Origin: Eretmocerus hayati
Lineage: Eukaryota; Arthropoda; Insecta; Hymenoptera; Aphelinidae
DNA: 64,000 bases
Assembly: GCA_029851415.1 (NCBI GenBank)
Contig: CM056741.1
Coordinates: forward strand, 146,370,522-146,434,521
Direction of reading: 5' to 3'
The notes beneath the pieces are model-generated. The model saw only the letters and a program-made list of their open reading frames with translations. It did not search any database and had not been told where the DNA came from. This document shows, one piece after another, positions 1 through 11,439 of the stretch (position 1 is the stretch's first letter; the number at the start of each line of letters is the position of its first letter). The translations under genes and the position numbers were made by a program.

Positions 1-697
1 TTCGAAATCTTGTGTGTCATTTTTAAGAGCGTGATTCTATAATTTGGAAAGACGGTTATTGCTTGATTTACCGAATCAATCAGGGAATGTGGACTTTGCA
101 GATTTATTTTTTTAAATTAATGCAAGTGACCACACTTGAATTGGTCGATGACGATGTTAATTTATCATCTTCAGCAACCAGAAGTTGAAGGCGGTTTTGT
201 CTTTCTCACCGAGTGCAAACTGAGCTCACGTGGTTTTTTCGATGGGGGCAAGTTACATGAGATGATGAAGACGAACCTCTAGATGAGCATAGTTCACACG
301 ATACCAAATATTCAAAAGAAAGTCGATGAACTATATTCGTTATACATATGACCTTCAAGTACACGAGGCATCGCCGCGTCAAAAAGTCGTTAAATCCTAG
401 CGGTTCGGTGTCCCTTGTGAAATATCGCAATTCGAGGGCACTCATAGAAATTATTGCAAAGAGAAAGACTTCAAAGAGCAGAGCGCCGCTCGGGCATTTT
501 TTTCGTTGGGTTTGTTTCGGAATGAGCATGACTGTTAGGATGGTCTCTGTCGTGCAGAAACAGGATAGATCATGCTCGGTGTTACAAACTGTCTTTCAAA
601 TATTGCAGAGGAATTATTTTCACTTACCACCTCGTCCGAGGATGCACTCAAGACTCGGTACTCTTATTTACATCAATGCAAGTTCAATTTGTCATTG

Positions 698-856
698 ACA
701 CGTTTGCTGCTGCGGGACCCACTGATGAGCCGCGTGTGTCCTTCCCTATTAGGCGCGGCGGAGCCCACTATTTCCCATGAGGTGAAAATTCTCAGCATAA
801 GCACTGGGGTAAGGACACACGCGGCTCACCAGTGGCTCCCGCAGTAGCAAACGTGT
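698..856. other. Long near-perfect hairpin (46-bp stem, 67-nt loop)
   Basis: Bases 698-743 and 811-856 are reverse complements over 46 positions with no bulge: 43 Watson-Crick pairs, one G-U and two mismatches (C-C and A-C). The loop is 744-810. The stem is GC-rich inside an AT-rich intron. It could be a hairpin RNA or pre-miRNA-like transcript expressed from the host intron, or a very short foldback element. I saw no target-site duplication at its ends, which weakens the transposon reading. The stem is longer than a usual animal pre-miRNA stem and nearer to small hpRNA loci. Structure is certain; function is inference. Confidence 0.75.
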
Positions 857-1342
857 TAACGTGCTACTGAAGTAATGATACCAAAGCCTTCGCGTTTAGA
901 TTCATCTTTACAGTTCATCTTCAATCTCTGAATTTCAAATCTCTGACCCAACTCGTGCATTGGTCCAAAGTGATATAATAATGAATTTGAATGTATTTCC
1001 AACATATCTATAAGCGTGATTGCTATGGTACACGCTGAGATCTTCTGACAATGAAAATATTCAAAATTTTGCCGTCAAACGTTACTTGCAACTGCAATTC
1101 CAACCATCAACGTGTAGCCCAAAATTGTTTCTCACAATCGTCTGCGTCTCATATTATTGAGATTTATGTGATAGTAACAGCAAGTTGATTCGCAACGAAA
1201 TGGGAGAAGAATAAAAAGGGATTACATACATGAGAGACGAGTAAAGAGAGTCGCACAAGTGCTGACGCGTGCGTATGTAGCATTACTTTCCGACTATGAA
1301 GCTCATCATAAGCTCCCGCCCAAAGTGTGAGTAAGGGTGCGT

Positions 1343-1595
1343 CCACAAATATGCATATATGCATGCATGTGCAGTGCACACTGACCATGTGCAGCTTATA
1401 AAATTTTAACCAAAACCAGACGAAACTAGACGACTTCTTGCGTTGGATCATCCTGTACGGAGCAAAGACCCAAACCGATTCAAAACAGAAATTCTGTTAT
1501 GTGAGCCCTCCAATCTTTGCTCAAATCCGATGAGCTGCACATGTGCACGTGTGCAGTGCATATGCACAGTGTGCACTGCATAAGCATCATTTGTG
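1343..1595. repeat. Cluster of TGCA/GTGCAC dyads
   Basis: Two patches (about 1351-1395 and 1534-1583) are built from overlapping TGCA, GTGCAC and ATGCAT palindromes, including the perfect 12-base palindrome GTGCATATGCAC and an E-box CACGTG. It may be simple-sequence drift or a clustered binding site; nothing in the sequence decides between these. Confidence 0.4.
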
Positions 1596-4500
1596 GACAC
1601 ATTCTGAAAGTAATACGAAGTAAGTGTGTTGTGTGCCTCGAGAAAGAATGAAAGATATACGGTGAAATGCATAGATATTAGAAGCGCCTCATCGTCGACC
1701 CGTCAACGTTCTAGTGCAACTGTCACGAGTTTCTTGCGCTCCATGCATTATGATACCAGCAGTAGAAGGTGTACCAGAACTAACAGACAGTTGAACCATT
1801 TTAAGCTGTTGAATGTTACGCCAGAACATCTAGTACATATACGTGAATGCATTACGGGCATCCGATTAATATCGAATATTTCGAGCGCTAATGATGCCCG
1901 ATAGCGTTATAGCCTCTTATACATATAAAACTTTTTCCTCGCTCGCGGCTCGGGCATTAAACAAGTTTGTCCTGTCTTTTCAACCAAAAAATTCGTCTGT
2001 CTCATGTATTCTATCATAAGAATATGGGCGAAAGATCCAAAGACCGGTTTCCCTCCTCTTTACATTTTGGTATTCAATATCGATCGGTCAAACGTCAGAT
2101 TTATAATATAAGTGTGTCCTTTCGCCCAATTCAAAGATCTCGATCTTAAAAACATGTACATACTCTTCATCCGATGCAGCATTTTGGATGCGTGGCGATT
2201 GGTATCTCTTCGTCTCAGGAGGCTTCTATTACTTACCTTATACCGTCATCTCAAGCTCAACTCGTTATATAGCATTTCGTTTAAAAGTATGCGTTGGATT
2301 AGATTGACTATGCGATGGCTTTACTACTTTTTTTTTTTTTCTTTTCAATCGACCGCTCTCTGATACGGGAGAAATCTAGTACATGTATGTCGCATGGATA
2401 TATAGAAAAGTATGTATGTATATTTATATATAAATTGATGGGAGAAGGTCCGCAATTAATCGAGCTGAGCGCTTTTTCGTGTGTCTTAATGAATGTACAT
2501 AGGCGGGCGAGCTTGTCGCACGATATATCCGCCGCTGCTGCCGCCGCAAGCGTAAAAGGGACTATTTATAAAGCGAGTAAGTGAGCTGGGGGCCATCAAA
2601 CCTGTATTATTTTTGTGGGTGCGAAAGCCTCTTTCTCATGTCGCATGTGAGTATGTGACGTGAGTATATAATTCGAGAGAGAGAGAGAGGTCCTCTCGCG
2701 CTTTATGGAAACAAGTAATCCGATATGACGATGTCTCAACTCGATTAATTCATTGATGACGATATGGATAGGCTGATTTCTAGAGGCAATTTTTGGATAC
2801 TAGGACCACATACATATATACGAGTTTGCCCGAAGCCGATTGTTAACGAGATTTTTTGGTATATGTGATGGGGGCTTATCGTAGCGTAGCAAGATGGTTA
2901 ATACTCAGTTTAACGATTATTCTTAATGATCAATAATATATATCGAGGTCGCTTGAGCGTCCGATCACGTAATTGGTGAAAAAATATTAAAGATTCATTC
3001 GATGTTGACTCTTATTATATGTTGGACTCGATTCGAAGCTTGATTTATATCTTGCGACGATGAGACAAATCTCTTTTGATTTTGGTACGATGATGTAATG
3101 AGTAATTTTCAAGAACGAGTGAGTGGAATTTTTTTCCTACATTTTTCGAATTAATTCTCTTACATATATTCAAATTTATGGGAGTAGCCAAATCCCGCGG
3201 CTCATCCGTTCTACCGATGCTGGAGGAAAAAATTACTCACTGGTCTATGAACCGCGGACTTTCCGTTCGATTAAAACCTCTCTCTCTCTATCTCATCGTA
3301 TTATAACGTACTTTTTCTCTGAATCCATTATTTTAAGCTTGTTCTCGGTAATACTATCTACACATCTTTTTGAATATTTTTTTTTTATAATCGAGTATGA
3401 TTCGATTTACTCATTCGATACTCTGATAGCGATCTCTCAAAATTTTTCATCAATGTGATTTACAAATTCATGAAGTTACATAATGAAAAATGACACCTGA
3501 TCGTGGAAAATTTCAGCATTTTTATGTGCCTTTGACATCAGTGAGTATCAATTTGGGAGATGAGGTACTTCGATTTCAAGATTTTTACGCAAATCTACTG
3601 AGCATATCATTTGTTTATATATATCTTACATGCGATATCGATTATTGTGAATTTCATTGAGTTACGAGTAGAATCATCGAATTCTCAAATCCCGACGAAA
3701 ACCGCTTGTAAGAATGCAATTAGAATCATTCAGCGTATGGAAACATGGAAATTATTTTTCCAACGATTGAGTAAGTTTAAATGGTTCCTTCGAGACACGA
3801 ATGAATTGGAATTCGAACAGCGCGAAGGCTCAACAATTATTGGAATTTTGGACACGCGTTGCGTGTGGTCAGCTACATTTTGATCGTTGGGCATTTTCAG
3901 ATTATTTAACGACATCCTCCAAACTTGTTGCCATCTCAATATCCAATGAAGTCGAAAATCCAACAGCTGTTTTTGCCATTTACGATTCTGAAGTATAACG
4001 TTTTAACGCGAAGAAGTACAAAATAGTCGAGTCTCATTGACGCAAGAAGTAACAAATCTCGGCCTCTGTGTTCAATTGCAGTAAATCCCTGCGTTGATGA
4101 CGCATTTGTTATGTCACTTCGTGCTCTCTATTCAAGGTGTATTTAATTAATTGCAAAGAGTTCTGCATTCCATGCTCAAGTTAACTTTCTTTTCACCTGT
4201 CGTGTATCAAGTTGGTAATACTGAATAGAGGTGAGATTTTCGATTTTTGTACTCACTCTCTTCCTTGTTGTTCCATGTTATTTTAGAAGTTCAGCCATTC
4301 TTTGAATGGGAATTTGTTGAATTTATTGGGATCCAGAATAAATTGCTGCAAATAATAGGTAGATATTTATTACAATGAGTGATGATGCTTGGTATTATTC
4401 TCAATTCTAGAGAATAACACAATTCCATATATAATGCAATAACGCAGTGGAATATAAAGACTGCGTCGATTGTTCGAAGCTCTTTACGCAAGTACATTCA

Positions 4501-7500
4501 AAGTACGCGCGTGGGCTCGAATCCAAAGATATGCTTAATTGCCTCGCGCGTTATATTCTCGAAAGGGGCGCGTGCGATTGCGCAAAATCTTGGCAATTTA
4601 TGTATGTAACGCCAGAGTATGTGTGTGAGTTAACACAATTCGCCATACGTATACGCCCATCATCGAGTCAATCAAACAAAGCGAACTCTCTTTGTTGCTA
4701 ACTCTATGATCTACGAATATACTCGAAAGCAACTGCAACAGATTTATCCATTCATATACCTATTCCACCATTTGGCAAGGATTTATTGAAACGGCGATAA
4801 ATACTGAGATATATATGTGTAAGTACAGCAATAATTCATATCTTTCTCAAGTTCTCTTTCGATTCAGTCATTTTTAAATCTTTATCGTCCAAAAAAAAAA
4901 AGACATCTTTGCGAGTTACAAAAACTTGAGGAGACAGTGATGCAGTCGAGCGCGGGGTTGACGAATCTCATAAAAAAAAGCTCGGTTTCAACCGATGAGA
5001 GACGTGCACATCCGGCTGAACTCATGCAGCTTCCATCCATACTGCATCTTTCATTTTTTTTGCCTCACCTCACTTTACGCCTCTCGTATTCAAGTATATA
5101 AATATAAGATATAAGCTGCCGCGTTCTGCAAGGTGGCGGGAGATTTGAAAATGAGCGCGCGTAGGCGAGAGTTGGTACTTACTACACATACAATACACAC
5201 ATACGTGACACATTACGCTCTCTTACGAGAGATCTATTATTGCGCTGAGCTTGCATCAAGAGACTCCCTGAAAGCAGAGGTGCATGTAGGTAGTAGAGGC
5301 ATACACTTAAATGCAATGAAGGAAAGAGAGAGAGACACGTTACACCGTACGCGTATATTTTTATCAACGGAAATGCTCTCGCGCTGTGTTGCCGCGTACA
5401 CAAGTAGTGTCGCGCATTCCTTTAAGCATCAGAGAAATCTTCGCGTAATAATGGAAAACTTGTGCTGCATCGCGCATTCACTTATTTTGTCTCTTTGCTT
5501 CGTGATTTGCCTCGTGTGTATTTTTTTAAGCTTCTGAGTAAAAATTGTTTTTGTGTCGGTGTGTGTGCGACTACTAAGTCGTATTTTTAAATTCGCGCGC
5601 GCACTCCCACGCTCATCACCGGGTGAGCTTGCAAGTTGCTTTCACTCAGTTTGGGGTTGTGAAAGGTATACGTTGGTGTACCTTTTGATGGCGCGAATCC
5701 TGTTACGCGATGTGGCCTATGAGCAGAGACAATTTTGCAGGACAAATTAGGTAGTGACGACGTTTTTTTCTTCTCTCTTGAGTGACAATTTCACCACATG
5801 GTGATGCGAAAGATGCATTCACGCAGGTTCGATCTCTGTAATATGGCCTCTCGATCTGCTTATCGAGCGCAGTGGGATCCGCTTTGAGAAGCGCGTTATG
5901 TCGCTTTCAATTTGGTGAGCGATCTTCCGATCAGCTTGATGATTAACTTGAATTATTCTGCATCGTCGAACATTTCGAATAAGCTGAGAAAATCACGAAT
6001 CAGATGGAGAATTCTATCACGTTCACGGTATTTCGAGGATGATTGCGATTAATTAGAAAGTGTTCAGTGGTTTTTTCAAATTAAACCCTCGGTCTTATGA
6101 GAAAGAGACGCCCCTGATGCATTATCGGTACTGGAGGTCTGAATTGTGATGAAAAAACATTGTAAAAATTTTTTAAGTGAGCAAAACTGAACACGATACC
6201 ATTTAATATTATTTTTATCTAATATTTAAACTGTGTTCTGCTTACTTGAAAATGAATCAGATATTGTCAATCATCACTACTACTCATATTAAAGAATATT
6301 CTCTCATTTTGAGAGGTGCGTTGAACACACTGTACTAAATTTTCACGCAAGCTCGGCTGTTGTAAAATTTGACAGATGCTCGTTTCATTGTTCTCGCATC
6401 AACTCATGCAGGTTTTAAGCATCGATCTTAGTGCATGTATACAACTTGCCTCTCGCCGTACTCTGCACAAAATCTTGTAAAAATTTGCGAACGCAACAAA
6501 GGGCCTTTTTCTGCCCAAACGCATTTCCCTCTCAATCCGTATTCTCTATTTTCAAGCGCAAGCAATCGTATAAAATAGATAATAGTGCAAGAGAGCTGTA
6601 TGCATGTGCACGTATTGTTTATGGAGAAAGTGTCGTGGAATTTGTGCGTAGGCCCGAATAAGAAGGCGAGGCTCTGCATCAGCAGCAATAGATCGATTGT
6701 CGTGTGTATAAAGAGGCATATGCGATACATACATGCTGCACTTATACTACATTGCCTAATGCCTATTTCAAATTTTTACCTATAGTATTGTATGCGTGTA
6801 CGCAGCTAATACGTATATATACCCGCAGATCTCTTTATTCAATTTTGAATGCGCGCCATGCATCATGTGAGCGTATATAATGTGCCGATTCGATATACGA
6901 ACGATGCAGAGTGTTATTCAGTCGCCCGCGTGGGCCTCAGATCGTCGGACTGTATACTGCCATAAGTATATGTATGCCATGTTATACCAGCAAATAAGAA
7001 AGAAGCCTTCGAAAGCTTAACCGGATCAGAAACCATGCAGTCGTACACGCTATTTTTTTCTCTATTTATTCACCTTTGCCGGACTGCTGCTGCTGCTACT
7101 ACTGCTTATACTGACTTCATGTATTAGACATATGCCGCAAGCTCTGCCTTTTCATTTTTTTTGGGCTATCACCACCACACCACAATGACACTTCTTCGAC
7201 ACCTTCGTTGACTGATTTGTTTTCTTTTTTAAGCCATAGACGCTTGGAATTGACTTTCAAACACGACACGAAATCCAATTATATGTATACCAGGAGCCAC
7301 GATTCGCATCTAATCCACAGACCCTCAAATTCCATTATAGATGCAGTGATCGCACTAATACGGTGTGAGCTTCAATGACACCTTCAAAGGTATAGTGTCG
7401 ATGAGCTTGCGAGTAATGGATGTGTGAATTTGCGCGTCTTATCATTTTCGATCGATGAGAGAATTTTTTAAAATTTTTTCAACTATTGAAATTCGAGAGT

Positions 7501-8571
7501 CGATATATGTATATGGAAATTAGCCGAAACGAGCGATCGTTTATCTGCGTAATGGCTGTTCCCACGAAATCTTATAGAAGAAACACGCCGTGTTTTGTGT
7601 GCGGTGTGAGAAATAGAGAAAGAGAGAGACGAGTTCGAGTGAAATATATCCGGAGCTGTTCGGACATCCAGTGACGCGAGATAGGTATTGGCCGCGTTGG
7701 ATCGGCTAGTAGTATATTTTTGCAAAGTGCTTTGATTCGCTGTATATTAAGGGTTTTTAATCTAAATTACAAAATTAGACGGCACGGAACAACTATCGAG
7801 GCGTTTATAGGTGCAAATTCGAATTTTATTACAGAACATTGCTTATGAAATCCTTGTATTTCGGATCTTGTTAGATGTTCGAACACCTGGTTATATCGAG
7901 GTTACTCATCGTCGTTTATGGATATTTTCAATCTTGAATCAGCTGACAAATAATTCATTTGTGATCAGTTGAATCGAATTTTACTGAACATCATGATTCC
8001 TAGGCTGATTTATTTTGGTAGCCTTGCTAGATTTCCAATTTTGAATCACAAAGTGATCAAGAACTCAATCACAATAATAAAACTAAATATCCATACTGCC
8101 GTTGACTATCTGCATTGTTATAAACAATAACAGAAAATACCAGTCGTATCAAAGTTATCACTCGTTCGTTATGATGATTACCCAGCTGGCACGCGCGTGA
8201 ATTCTCTGTTTTGATTTTGCGAATTAATACCATCAATTTCATCCATCTTATCGCGAGCAGATGAATTTAAAGTGCATAATTAAACACGAACTGTGGGAAA
8301 GAGATGAAGAAGGAGGGGACTTAATCGATTCAAGTTGCAGAAAGGTTAATTCGGATGCAAAGATTGTCGTTCATAATCGGACGTTCTTGGCTTATCTCGA
8401 GGAAAACATTCCAAACTCATCAATCTTTCGATAGCAAGTGGGCCTCTCGCGGCCCAGTCCTGAATTTCTAGAGACATTTTTTTCAAAAGGAATACTTTTT
8501 ATATCTCATGAAATAGCTTGAATTAATCGATCGATACTAACGGAATGCGTCTATTTTTGTGTTTTTTTCAG

Positions 8572-8811
8572 GCTAATCCATGCCAGCATCCAATTGTGAT
8601 TCTGAGGGATGTGGCGAGCGCGGATATGGAGTCTCTGCTGCGTTTCATGTACCACGGCGAGGTGCACGTCGGACAGGAGCAGCTTTCGTCCTTCCTCAAG
8701 ACGGCCCAGATGCTGCAGGTGCGTGGCCTCGCGGACGTCAACAGCGGTGCCGGAGCATCCAAAGTTCCCGGATCTACTATTCCAGTCAGCGGCAACAACG
8801 TCAGCGCACCG
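8572..8811 (+). CDS. ab: abrupt, exon coding the C-terminal half of the BTB domain
   Basis: This exon runs from a strong acceptor (gtttttttcag, AG at 8570-8571) to a donor G|GTCAGT at 8812; it is 240 bases, 80 codons, phase 0 at both ends. The protein starts ANPCQHPIVILRDV and continues through LLRFMYHGEVHVGQEQL to FLKTAQMLQVRGLADVN, the last helices of an insect BTB/POZ domain that mediates dimerisation. It matches Drosophila Abrupt (ANPCEHPIVILRDV..., ending RGLADVN) better than Broad, fruitless, tramtrack or chinmo, all of which I compared from memory. The last 20 or so residues form a Ser/Gly/Ala-rich linker. The upstream half of the domain is outside the window. The gene makes a nuclear transcription factor, known in flies for neuromuscular target choice, dendrite form and steroid-timed development. 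Confidence 0.92.
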
Positions 8812-9362
8812 GTCAGTACACACTTGCATCGGTTTCTGTTTTCTTCATATTCTTGAATTGACATCTTCCAAAAATTCTATTTCAAATTTTGTGATAGTTG
8901 AGCACAAATATCCCCCGTTTATTCAGACTCCAAGAACTGAGCCATGAGCCATGATCAAGTATGTTGCTTGTACGTTATATTCCATTCAACCATGCAACAT
9001 TTTTATTACTCCTCATTCATTTTCAAAAGTTAGACCAAAATTTCACACCATAGAGTAGATTGAACGATTGATATATTCGAATCCAACCCTGCCAATATCA
9101 CGAAGATTTGAGTTCTCAAGACACGCAGATGTGTTCGCCGCACTTCTCGAAATGTTTACTAAGCGAGGAAAAAAATCCCTACTGCAGTACAGTCTGTACT
9201 GTACAGCTCATTCATCAGGTTATGTTTAACCTATGTTACAAAATTCGAACCATCTTTTGATGAAAAATTATAAAAGGTCAAATTCTGGAACTTCGGATTT
9301 CGTCGATGAGAAAAATTGAGAAACGTGAAATATCCATGTTGACGTTGATAATTTTGTTGCAG
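8812..9362 (+). other. ab: abrupt intron
   Basis: Intron of 551 bases between a GTCAGT donor and a ttttgttgcag acceptor. No other feature is visible in it apart from the imperfect dyad CAGTACAGTCTGTACTGTACAG at about 9185-9206. Confidence 0.85.
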
Positions 9363-9563
9363 ACGACGCCGAGAAATCCGTGGCAGGACAACGGTAGGCC
9401 TGATCTCAACGATAGCGGGTTGAGCCCGCCTCCAGAGAAGCGGCCGAGGAGTTACTCGCCACCACTCAGCAATCACATAGAAACCAAGTCTGATATGCAG
9501 GAGTCACTTTTGGGACAGGCTCTCGAAGGCGGGCCCACGATACACACGACGAATAATATCCAG
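9363..9563 (+). CDS. ab: abrupt, linker exon with NLS-like and ESLLGQALEG segments
   Basis: The exon lies between acceptor ttgttgcag (AG 9361-9362) and donor CAG|GTGAGT (GT at 9564); 201 bases, 67 codons, phase 0 to 0. The product begins TTPRNPWQDNG, carries a basic proline-rich patch PPPEKRPRSYSPP that could serve as a nuclear localisation signal, and then ESLLGQALEG, which matches the ESLLGQALE segment of Drosophila Abrupt. It is part of the constitutive linker between BTB domain and fingers. Confidence 0.9.
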
Positions 9564-9726
9564 GTGAGTTGATTTAATAAGCTTTTCAATCGACAACTTG
9601 ATTCGGATGATCTGTGGTCGTTTTTTGACGATTTCACAATGTCGCAAGCTCAAAATTGTAATGGTTTTTGACTCAAAATTGAGTAGGTATGCAGAGAGAT
9701 GAAAAAAGTCAATAATCGTTTTGCAG

Positions 9727-9892
9727 GCACAGTCGACGGGAGAGGATTCAAATTCTATATCAGACAACGAGGAGGATACTTCGAACAATGATAGTATGCT
9801 AAATTCAGTCAAAACAGAACCTAGCGATCTTTTGAACGATTCTTTAGAACACCATCGTAATACGTTTCCAGCTGCGTTGCTCGGTTTACAAG
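9727..9892 (+). CDS. ab: abrupt, acidic linker exon with a SUMO-type motif
   Basis: Acceptor ttttgcag (AG 9725-9726), donor CAAG|GTGAGA (GT at 9893); 166 bases, starting in phase 0 and ending in phase 1. The peptide starts AQSTGEDSNSISDNEEDTSN, close to the Abrupt segment around SAGEDSNSSD, then SVKTEPSDLL, then FPAALLGLQ (fly: FPNAFLGLQ). VKTEP fits the psi-K-x-E sumoylation consensus followed by proline, a synergy-control-type motif; that function is inference. Confidence 0.9.
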
Positions 9893-9975
9893 GTGAGAAT
9901 TTGACAGCATTTCCTAATTCTCAATATTTTTTAACCAATAAGACTTTCTAATGCATATTCATGATCGAATTGCAG

Positions 9976-10029
9976 GTTTAATGCCAGGTCCATCGGGAAT
10001 ACACGCAGCGAATCAGGATCCAAATTATG
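9976..10029 (+). CDS. ab: abrupt, last constitutive exon (MPGPSGI)
   Basis: A 54-base exon between acceptor aattgcag (AG 9974-9975) and donor ATG|GTGAGT (GT 10030-10031), phase 1 at both ends. With the leftover G from the previous exon it reads GLMPGPSGIHAANQDPNY; Drosophila Abrupt has GLLPGPSGI here. The donor leaves one base (G) that each of the four downstream finger modules can complete, so this is the branch point for alternative splicing. It is too short to be found as an open frame by itself. Confidence 0.88.
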
Positions 10030-10262
10030 GTGAGTCTCACATTAAAATTCTCCAAAATCTAATACGTAATTTATCCATTCTAACGGTCGTAGTCCAAACT
10101 AGCCTACCTCCCGTCATTCCTCCGTAAAATTCTGTATCTCTCGTTGTTGCGTTGAATGCATGGAACTCTCGTACCTCTCAGCCATCCGTTCTATCAAATC
10201 ACCCATTCATCCTCTAAAAACTCCTATACCACAAATAACTCTCTCTCAAGCCTCCACATCAC

Positions 10263-10296
<34 letters not shown>

Positions 10297-10822
10297 TCAT
10301 CAAATCACTGACTACCACAGCGTGCCTTTTATAAGCATCACCACACGTGCATCATTGCGGAGTGCAGCACAGTATACAAAAAAAGAAAAATCAGCGTCAA
10401 GACAAATTGTGTTGATGAAAAATCGCTACACACCACAGAATGAGAGAAAGAGAGACAAAAATCAAAATCAAAATCAATCACAAAGATTTCGGCGCAGTGT
10501 GTTCCGACGGAAACATGAAAAATTATCAAGATCAGCTACTCGATAAAGTTTTGCAAAACAATTAGACAACCTCGGCATCAATGGAACAACATAGGATTCG
10601 TTACCGACTATCTTTCTCTCTCTCTATCTCTCTCCCTCTCTCTTTCTCTCGCTGTGTGCCAAAATTACAAAAATTGAAGAGAGAAAGGAAGAGGATGCAA
10701 TGAGCGGATTAAGCTCGCATCTATAGATAACGATTGAGGGAGACGGAGGGAAAGCTTGATCTAGTGTTTAAGGTTTTGCTCGAGAGCACTCGCCGAGGAC
10801 TGAAATTGGCTGGTGGTTCCAG
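10030..10822 (+). other. ab: Intron before the first alternative finger module; simple repeats
   Basis: The intron holds a (TCA)n tract around 10257-10296 and a CT-rich tract at about 10611-10650. The Ser-rich open frame here is read from the TCA microsatellite and is not taken as coding. Confidence 0.7.
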
Positions 10823-11340
10823 GGCGGTGGCAGCCCTCGGCGGGCGAGTCTTCGACGACGACCTGGCGGAACAGCTCGGATAAGCCGGAAAGCTGCCTGA
10901 TGCAGCAGCAGACCACCACCACTACCACCAGCCAACATCAGGCTCTCAACGCGCTCAGTGGGCTCATGCAGCAGCAACAAAAAGGAGCTGTCGACCAGGC
11001 CCAGTTGAATCTAATGCTTCAGAGCTGCGCTAAGAAGAAGATGGAGGAGCTTGCGTTGTTGCAGCCGTTTACGCAGCATCACCATCAGCTCGACATCAGT
11101 GGCCTACAGAGCAAACCAAAGTGCCCCGAATGCGGCAAAATTTACTCAAACAATTCGAATCTCAAGCAGCACATACACAACGTACACACGGTTCAGACGC
11201 AGTACATATCATGCTACATTTGTTCCAAGCAGTTCAAAACAAAGCAGTATCTACAAATTCACCTGCTATCGATGCACGGCATTAGGAAACGTAAGAGTTA
11301 CCCCTCGTACCAGATGCAATCGGGCGTCAACTATCCCGGC

Positions 11341-11376
<36 letters not shown>

Positions 11377-11439
11377 CAGTCTTATGAAAGTAGTACCGAC
11401 AGATGGACCACCGAGCAAAAGCAGCAGCAGCATCAATGA
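10823..11439 (+). CDS. ab: abrupt alternative terminal exon 1: polyQ and C2H2 finger pair
   Basis: An in-frame TGA at 10801-10803 forces the acceptor to lie between it and the coding part; the AG at 10821-10822 (TGGTGGTTCCAG) gives phase 1, fitting the donor at 10029. The joined message is 1278 bases from 8572, exactly 426 codons with stop. The product has a Q/T-rich lead (MQQQ, TTTTTTS), then two C2H2 fingers: CPECGKIYSNNSNLKQH-x4-H (about 11122-11190) and CYICSKQFKTKQYLQIH-x4-H (about 11212-11280), then a polyglutamine run at about 11342-11373 and a QQQ-HQ end. Both fingers are C-x2-C-x12-H-x4-H. This is not the canonical Abrupt finger pair but has the layout of insect BTB-zinc-finger C-termini. 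It is expected to give the isoform a different DNA target. Confidence 0.82.

Larger units (their letters stand above)
1..8571 (+). other. ab: abrupt intron upstream of the second BTB exon; no coding exon seen
   Basis: The first coding part of the abrupt BTB domain (in Drosophila the stretch beginning near ALKWNDFQ and ending at RRLLK) is not found on the + strand here, and the exon at 8572 opens in phase 0 exactly where that stretch would join. I therefore read these bases as intron, with the 5' exons beyond the left edge. The many short open frames show no domain, no codon bias and no plausible splice context. The stretch holds a long hairpin at 698-856, a TGCA-rich dyad cluster near 1343-1595, and short T, GA and AT runs. 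Intronic enhancers may be present but cannot be read directly. Confidence 0.7.

Noticed and set aside
5800..5890. GGTTCGATCTC near 5826 as a tRNA B box
   Set aside because: No A box at a suitable distance and no acceptor stem.
10160..10546. 128-residue Ser-rich open frame
   Set aside because: Read from a TCA microsatellite within an intron.
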